A stretch of 35,317 nt of DNA from Roseburia sp. Lineage in GTDB: Bacteria > Bacillota > Clostridia > Lachnospirales > Lachnospiraceae. The position numbers were made by a program, and so were the translations under genes. Positions 31,436-35,317 of the stretch are shown one piece after another. Location: assembly GCA_003483745.1 (NCBI GenBank), contig DMYD01000018.1, positions 1-35,317 on the forward strand, in the 5' to 3' direction. The notes under the pieces are model-generated. The model ran no database searches. It was not told the DNA's origin and worked only from the letters and a program-made list of their open reading frames with translations. Numbering within the stretch: the first letter of the stretch is position 1; the number at the start of each line of letters is the position of its first letter.

Positions 31436-33436
31436 ATGAAAAGCAAATACCCGCATATTTTTGAACCAATGACCATCCGTCGTATGACCGTAAAAAACAG
31501 AATTGTTATGACACCAATGGGAACAAACTATGGTGAGCAGAACGGTGAAATGAGTTTTCTTCATATTAATTATTATGAGCAGCGCGCAAAAGGCGGCACA
31601 GGTCTTCTGATCGTGGAAAATGCAAGTGTTGATTCCCCACAGGGTTCTAATGGTACTACACAGCTTCGTATCGACTTAGACAACTATATCCCACGTCTTT
31701 TCAAATTATGTGAAAACGTACACAAACATGGTGCATGCATCGCGATCCAGTTAAACCATGCAGGTGCTTCCGCAATGTCTTCCCGTATCGGAATGCAGCC
31801 GGTTTCTGCTTCTGACGTACCTTCCAAAGCAGGCGGAGAAATTCCTCGTCCATTAGAGAAGGATGAGATCATGCACATCGTAAAAAAGTATGGTGAGGCA
31901 GCAAAACGTGCCCAGATCTGTGGATTTGATGCAGTTGAGATCCATGCAGGACATTCCTACCTGATCAGCCAGTTTCTCTCTCCTACCACCAATAAGAGAA
32001 CAGACGAATTCGGCGGTTCCGCAGAAAACCGTGCAAGATTTGCAAAATTAGTTATCGAAGAAGTCCGTAAACAGGTTGGTCCTTTCTTCCCGATCTTCGT
32101 TCGTATCAGTGCTGACGAGATGCTTGAAGGTGGAAATACCTTAGAGGATACCTTAGAGTATTTACAGTACTTCGAAAAAGAAGTCGATGTATTTGACGTT
32201 TCCTGTGGTCTTAACGGTTCCATCCAGTACCAGATCGACGCAAACTATTTACCGGATGGCTGGCGTTCTTACATGGCAAAAGCTGTAAAAGAAAAATACG
32301 GCAAACCATGTATGACAGTTGGTAATATCCGTGATCCGAAAGTCGCAGAAGATATCTTAGCAAAAGGTGATGCTGACTTTATCGGAATGGGTCGTGGACT
32401 GATCGCTGATCCGGAATGGGTCAACAAAGTTGAGTTTGGAAAAGAATGTGACCTTCGTAAATGTATCTCCTGTAATATCGGATGTGCAGGACACCGCATC
32501 GGTTTAAACCAGCCGATTCGTTGTACGGTAAACCCGGCTGTCAACTCCGGTGAAGATTACATGAAACATAAGATCAACAAACCTTGCAATGTTGTAGTCA
32601 TCGGTGGCGGTACTGCCGGTCTAGAGGCAGCCTGCACTGCAGCAGAAGTCGGATGTACCACTTTCTTAATTGAAAAGAAAGCTGAGCTTGGCGGGCTTGC
32701 TTCCGTGATCTCTAAGATTCCGGATAAGAAACGTTTAGCGGACTTCCCGAACTACATGATCCACCGCGCAAGTAAACTTCACAACTTATTTGTTTTCAAG
32801 AATACAAGCGCTACACCAGAGTTAGTAAAGAGCTTAAACCCGGATATCATCGTGAACGCAACCGGTTCTGTTCCGACTTTACCGCCGATCACCGGTCTGC
32901 ATGACCTTGTTGACAAAGATGACAGCAATGTTGCTACTGTATTAAAGATGATCGACCGCATTAACGAGTATCCTGAAAAAATGGATGGCAAAAAAGTTGC
33001 CATCATCGGTGGGGGTGCCGTAGGTCTTGATGTTATGGAATTCTTTACCGAGCGCGGTTCTGACGTAACCATGGTAGAGATGCTTCCAATGATCGGAAAC
33101 GGTCTTGATCCGGTTACAAAATGTGATACTAACGCCAAGATGGCAAAATATCATGTAAAACAGATGACAAACACTGCTCTGCAGGAAGTTCAGAATGATC
33201 GTTTCATCGTAAAGAATCCGCAGGGTGAGATCGAAGAGATTCCATTTGATTACGGTTTCATCTGCCTCGGAATGAGAGCAAACAATCCGGTATTAGACCA
33301 GTTAGAAGAAGCTTTTGCTGATACCAACGTAGAGATCGTAAATATCGGTGACAGCAAACGTGCAAGAAGAATCATCGAGGGTACGGAAGAAGGACGTAAT
33401 ATCTTAAACGTACTTGCAAGACATGATTATCTGTAA
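31436..33436 (+). CDS. Old-yellow-enzyme/enoate-reductase-like Fe-S flavoprotein
   Basis: This 666-residue enzyme has the layout of 2,4-dienoyl-CoA reductase, BaiCD and 2-enoate reductase. It has an FMN TIM barrel (residues 1-350; HAGHSYLISQFLSPTTNKRTDEFGGSAENRARF with H170 and Y175 near the active site), a [4Fe-4S] site C343, C346, C350 and C363, and an FAD/NAD(P)H module (VVIGGGTAGLEA from 387, second dinucleotide fold at VAIIGGGAVGLDVMEF). The family reduces C=C bonds conjugated to carbonyls using NADH. AAAGGAG precedes the ATG. Divergent from lysR 2 and flanked by dehydrogenases, it may reduce a shikimate-derived enone; the substrate is inferred. Confidence 0.93.
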   Translation: MKSKYPHIFEPMTIRRMTVKNRIVMTPMGTNYGEQNGEMSFLHINYYEQRAKGGTGLLIVENASVDSPQGSNGTTQLRIDLDNYIPRLFKLCENVHKHGACIAIQLNHAGASAMSSRIGMQPVSASDVPSKAGGEIPRPLEKDEIMHIVKKYGEAAKRAQICGFDAVEIHAGHSYLISQFLSPTTNKRTDEFGGSAENRARFAKLVIEEVRKQVGPFFPIFVRISADEMLEGGNTLEDTLEYLQYFEKEVDVFDVSCGLNGSIQYQIDANYLPDGWRSYMAKAVKEKYGKPCMTVGNIRDPKVAEDILAKGDADFIGMGRGLIADPEWVNKVEFGKECDLRKCISCNIGCAGHRIGLNQPIRCTVNPAVNSGEDYMKHKINKPCNVVVIGGGTAGLEAACTAAEVGCTTFLIEKKAELGGLASVISKIPDKKRLADFPNYMIHRASKLHNLFVFKNTSATPELVKSLNPDIIVNATGSVPTLPPITGLHDLVDKDDSNVATVLKMIDRINEYPEKMDGKKVAIIGGGAVGLDVMEFFTERGSDVTMVEMLPMIGNGLDPVTKCDTNAKMAKYHVKQMTNTALQEVQNDRFIVKNPQGEIEEIPFDYGFICLGMRANNPVLDQLEEAFADTNVEIVNIGDSKRARRIIEGTEEGRNILNVLARHDYL

Positions 33437-33522
33437 GATGTGATTACAAAATGAAAAGAACCCATAAATATTGATTTTTTATTTGCAGGCTAAAATAAGC
33501 ATATACCGCTCATAGTAAAGAG

Positions 33523-33559
33523 AATAGCCCGGGATTTCCAATAATCCCGGGCTATTTTC
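33523..33559. terminator. Bidirectional terminator
   Basis: A perfect 14-bp stem (AATAGCCCGGGATT 33523-33536 with 33543-33556, loop TCCAAT) is followed by TTC on the plus side and by a mixed T/C tract on the minus side. It separates the convergent flavoenzyme and dehydrogenase 2 genes. Confidence 0.82.
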
Positions 33560-33598
33560 ATATGAAAATATGCTTTTTTTCTTCACGTCCGTCATATC

Positions 33599-34468
33599 TT
33601 AGCTGAAAAACAGCCTTTTCACATCATCCACTGGCATATCCTGTCCGGTGTAAAGTTTGAATGCGGCAACTCCCTGCCACAGTAACATTCCTTTTCCTCC
33701 GACACAGGTACATCCTGCTTCTTTTGCTTCCCGAAGAAGCTTTGTTTCTTCCGGATTGTATACCGCATCTGCAACAACAAGTCCCGGGCGGAATGCAGAC
33801 AGATCTTTTACAACACTCTGATCATCCATCGGCTTCATTCCAACGATCGTGGCATTTGCAAAAATATCACTTGACTGGATCTCTTCCGTCATCTTTGCAG
33901 TATCTGCAATGTCATAGACATTGACAACGCACTCCGGCACTGCCTTTTTGATCTTTTCTGCGGTCTGCAGCGTTCTCTCAAAGAATGCATCCTTGATATT
34001 GAAAATAGAGATTTCTCTTGCGCCGTCTAAGGCACACTGTACCTGAATAGCTGTTGCAGCACCGCCACCGCCGGCTACTGTGATCTTTTTGCCTTTGATC
34101 TCAATGCCATGATCTCTTAAATTATGTACAAATCCTTCCCCATCTGTGATATGACCGGTCAGTTTTCCATTGTCATTGACGATCGTATTGATTGCACCGA
34201 TGATCTGTGCTGCCGGGGAAAGTTCATCCATATATTTTGCTGCTTCAACCTTATCTGGCATGGTAACGTTGCATCCACGCATGTTGAAAGTCTTCATCGC
34301 AGCGATCGCATCTTTTACTTTGTCCTCTTTTATATCAAAAGCCACATAAGCATAATCTAATCCCAGCTTCTCAAAGCTGTAATTGTACATCGCCGGTGAT
34401 CCTGAATGACCGACCGGTGAACCGATCAATGCTAAAAGTCCTGTGTGACCTGAAATACGCTTTTCCAT
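33599..34468 (-). CDS. YdiB-like shikimate/quinate dehydrogenase, paralogue 2
   Basis: This 289-residue paralogue of the enzyme at 27877 aligns end to end with few gaps. Retained: S22/S24 (HSGSP), K73 in NVTMPDK, D109 in HITDGEGF, GGGGAATA, and IFNIKD with D160 suggesting NAD(H). Different: the usual histidine of SPxxHN is tyrosine (SPAMYN), and NATIVGMKPMDDQS replaces NGTGVGMKPLEG. The C-terminus GMLLWQGVAAFKLYTGQDMPVDDVK is YdiB-type. It has its own promoter (34577-34605) and a leader of the duplicated-SD type. The two paralogues may act on different substrates or in opposite directions. Confidence 0.93.
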   Translation of the reverse strand: MEKRISGHTGLLALIGSPVGHSGSPAMYNYSFEKLGLDYAYVAFDIKEDKVKDAIAAMKTFNMRGCNVTMPDKVEAAKYMDELSPAAQIIGAINTIVNDNGKLTGHITDGEGFVHNLRDHGIEIKGKKITVAGGGGAATAIQVQCALDGAREISIFNIKDAFFERTLQTAEKIKKAVPECVVNVYDIADTAKMTEEIQSSDIFANATIVGMKPMDDQSVVKDLSAFRPGLVVADAVYNPEETKLLREAKEAGCTCVGGKGMLLWQGVAAFKLYTGQDMPVDDVKRLFFS

Positions 34469-34557
34469 GATTTAATCCTCCTTGTTTTCCGAAAAAAATA
34501 TGCCTTGCCCGGAACAATGTCAGCAATCCGTGCAGAATTTTTCTCCCATAACAATTT
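34469..34557 (-). promoter_or_regulatory. SD leader element, dehydrogenase 2 (single unit)
   Basis: On the minus strand GGGAGAAAAATTCTGC ... GGCATATTTTTTTCGGAAAACAAGGAGGATT ends at the ATG. It matches the leaders at 11641 and 22406: GGAG-purine-A-rich 5' block, TCTGC, variable middle, GCA-T-rich block, then CGGAAAACAAGGAGG. GAGAAAAA can pair with TTTTTTTC with one G-U. Confidence 0.6.
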
Positions 34558-34576
34558 TTAACCTTATTTTAGTAAC

Positions 34577-34605
34577 ATGATATCCTCTTTTTTGCAGAAT
34601 GGCAA
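34577..34605 (-). promoter_or_regulatory. Promoter of dehydrogenase 2
   Basis: TTGCCA (34600-34605) and TATCAT (34577-34582) on the minus strand, 17 bp apart, each 5 of 6 consensus; gives a leader of about 100 nt. Confidence 0.65.
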
Positions 34606-34726
34606 GTACTTTTTTTATTTAAAGCGTTAAAGCACTGAATAAAATGCAATTTGACAGAACCGGATGTATTTCTTAAAATAATTTGTGTACCTTTTTCCCA
34701 ACAAATGATGGTTTGTGGGTGATATG

Positions 34727-35045
34727 CGTCGCCCGTCCAAATGGTGTGTCGCAGGTCTGTGAGCGGCATCTTGCGCAAAGCCGAATTAATTTTGGTTCCG
34801 TTGTCCGAAAATAAGAAAAGCTAGGTCTGCCTGATTTAGGTTATGGCGGAGTGACGTGACCGGCGTTCAACGAGCCATCCTTGGCTCGTGAAGCCTTGTT
34901 CTGCCATCCGTGGCAGAACATCACTGTGTAACTACAGGCAGACCAAGTTTTTCTAATTTTCTCCCAAAGTCACAAAATTAGCTTCGGCTTTGTGCAAGAT
35001 GCCAGCCTCCAGGTTATGAAACACCATTTGGGTGGGCGGTTCATC
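34727..35045. repeat. Long imperfect palindrome of about 320 bp
   Basis: Outer arms: CGCCCGTCCAAATGGTGT (from 34730) pairs with the strand complement of ACACCATTTGGGTGGGCG (to 35038). Next GGCATCTTGCGCAAAGCCGAA pairs with 34984-35003. The inner stem is GGTCTGCCTG/CAGGCAGACC (34824-34833, 34936-34945). Two tip hairpins are ACGAGCCA/TGGCTCGT and GTTCTGCCA/TGGCAGAAC (34902-34910 with 34915-34923 region). No protein is encoded. It could be a structured RNA or a miniature mobile element. Confidence 0.8.
34778..34822. repeat. Dispersed intergenic repeat, copy 2
   Basis: AAGCCGAATTAATTTTGG then TTCCGTTGTCCGAAAATAAGAAAAGCT, matching 21481-21524. It forms part of the left arm of the long palindrome. 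Confidence 0.75.
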
Positions 35046-35096
35046 TCAAAACTGGGGGCATAGGTGCGAATTTTCGATATTCGCACAAATGGAAAT

Positions 35097-35249
35097 ATGC
35101 TTAAAATCCTAATGTGCTGTATCATTGATATTCAGCCTGATGAATTGTCTGAAGTTTCATCTGCTATGTCGCATTACATTAATCATTTCGTAAATTACCA
35201 GACTAATAATGCAGATTACTATTCCAAGTATGTATGGTTAAAAGCATAA
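35097..35249 (+). CDS. Doubtful short ORF, possible gene remnant
   Basis: A 50-residue frame (MLKILMCCIIDIQPDELSEVSSAMSHY...) without a convincing ribosome site; an 8-bp hairpin (GTGCGAAT/ATTCGCAC, 35064-35086) precedes it. I recognise no family. It could be a remnant or chance. Apart from this I see nothing in 35087-35317. Confidence 0.25.
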   Translation: MLKILMCCIIDIQPDELSEVSSAMSHYINHFVNYQTNNADYYSKYVWLKA

Positions 35250-35317
35250 ATATAACACATTGCGTCGAGGTTTTTCGACATTTTTAAAATGAACGTCACA
35301 AAAATTTACGCACCCCC

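Noticed and set aside
21605..34468. Complete oxidative quinate-to-protocatechuate pathway
   Set aside because: No dehydroshikimate dehydratase or ring-cleavage gene is seen in the window.
34727..35045. Insertion sequence
   Set aside because: No transposase frame and no clear target-site duplication; the symmetry runs through the whole element, not only its ends.

Overview
The window looks like chromosomal DNA from an anaerobic gut Firmicute of the Lachnospiraceae (Roseburia/Agathobacter-like). This is inferred from moderate-to-low GC, AT-rich promoters with near-consensus -35/-10 boxes, an ECF riboflavin transporter under an FMN riboswitch, TRAP and DUF975/DUF2752 genes, and a chorismate mutase-shikimate kinase fusion. 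I could not run a search, so the genus is a guess. No phage, plasmid, transposase or CRISPR genes are visible.

Left edge (1-511): two tandem consensus promoters fire leftward out of the window and look like the P1/P2 promoters of an rRNA operon whose 16S gene lies just outside. Upstream of them are two tRNA-Ser genes (GGA and UGA) with their own consensus promoter.

512-9467 (nearly all minus strand) is housekeeping. A compact series encodes a YcxB-like membrane protein, TsaE, TsaB, RimI, a small zinc-ribbon protein, RNase Z, a membrane-anchored protein, TsaD and IspD. Three of the four t6A tRNA-modification partners are therefore together, and TsaC/Sua5 must be elsewhere. Upstream come RibU with its FMN riboswitch, and Tex.

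9647-21416 is mixed. It holds small membrane proteins (DUF4190-like, DUF2752, DUF975), a uracil permease, a LytTR regulator coupled to a LiaF-like membrane protein, an Mrp P-loop protein, MtnA, a four-gene minus-strand operon (unknown protein, AlaX-type editing hydrolase, beta-lactamase-fold serine hydrolase, unknown C-terminal gene) and a divergently transcribed DUF362 ferredoxin-like protein.

21605-34468 is the most distinctive part and is dominated by shikimate/quinate chemistry. It encodes a chorismate mutase-shikimate kinase fusion, a TRAP transporter (dctQ-dctM-dctP), a type I 3-dehydroquinate dehydratase, an MFS transporter, two YdiB-like shikimate/quinate dehydrogenase paralogues, two LysR regulators and an old-yellow-enzyme/enoate-reductase-like Fe-S flavoenzyme. 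Both LysR intergenic regions carry the same 15-bp palindrome ATAGA-N5-TCTAT (a T-N11-A LysR box) followed by CATTT, placed upstream of candidate promoters for the first dehydrogenase operon and for the flavoenzyme. This ties the pieces into a probable regulon. My inference is an anaerobic uptake and reductive use of shikimate/quinate, in which the enone 3-dehydroshikimate or a derivative could be the electron acceptor.

Two kinds of non-coding structure recur. (1) A leader element containing duplicated Shine-Dalgarno sequences, with mutually exclusive pairings, sits directly upstream of the start codons of the uracil permease, the chorismate mutase-shikimate kinase and the second dehydrogenase. 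(2) Large intergenic palindromes occur at 10014, 10669, 21481, 29974 and 34727. Two of them share a ~45-nt conserved block, and one is flanked on both sides by short tandem repeats that run into the ends of both LysR genes.
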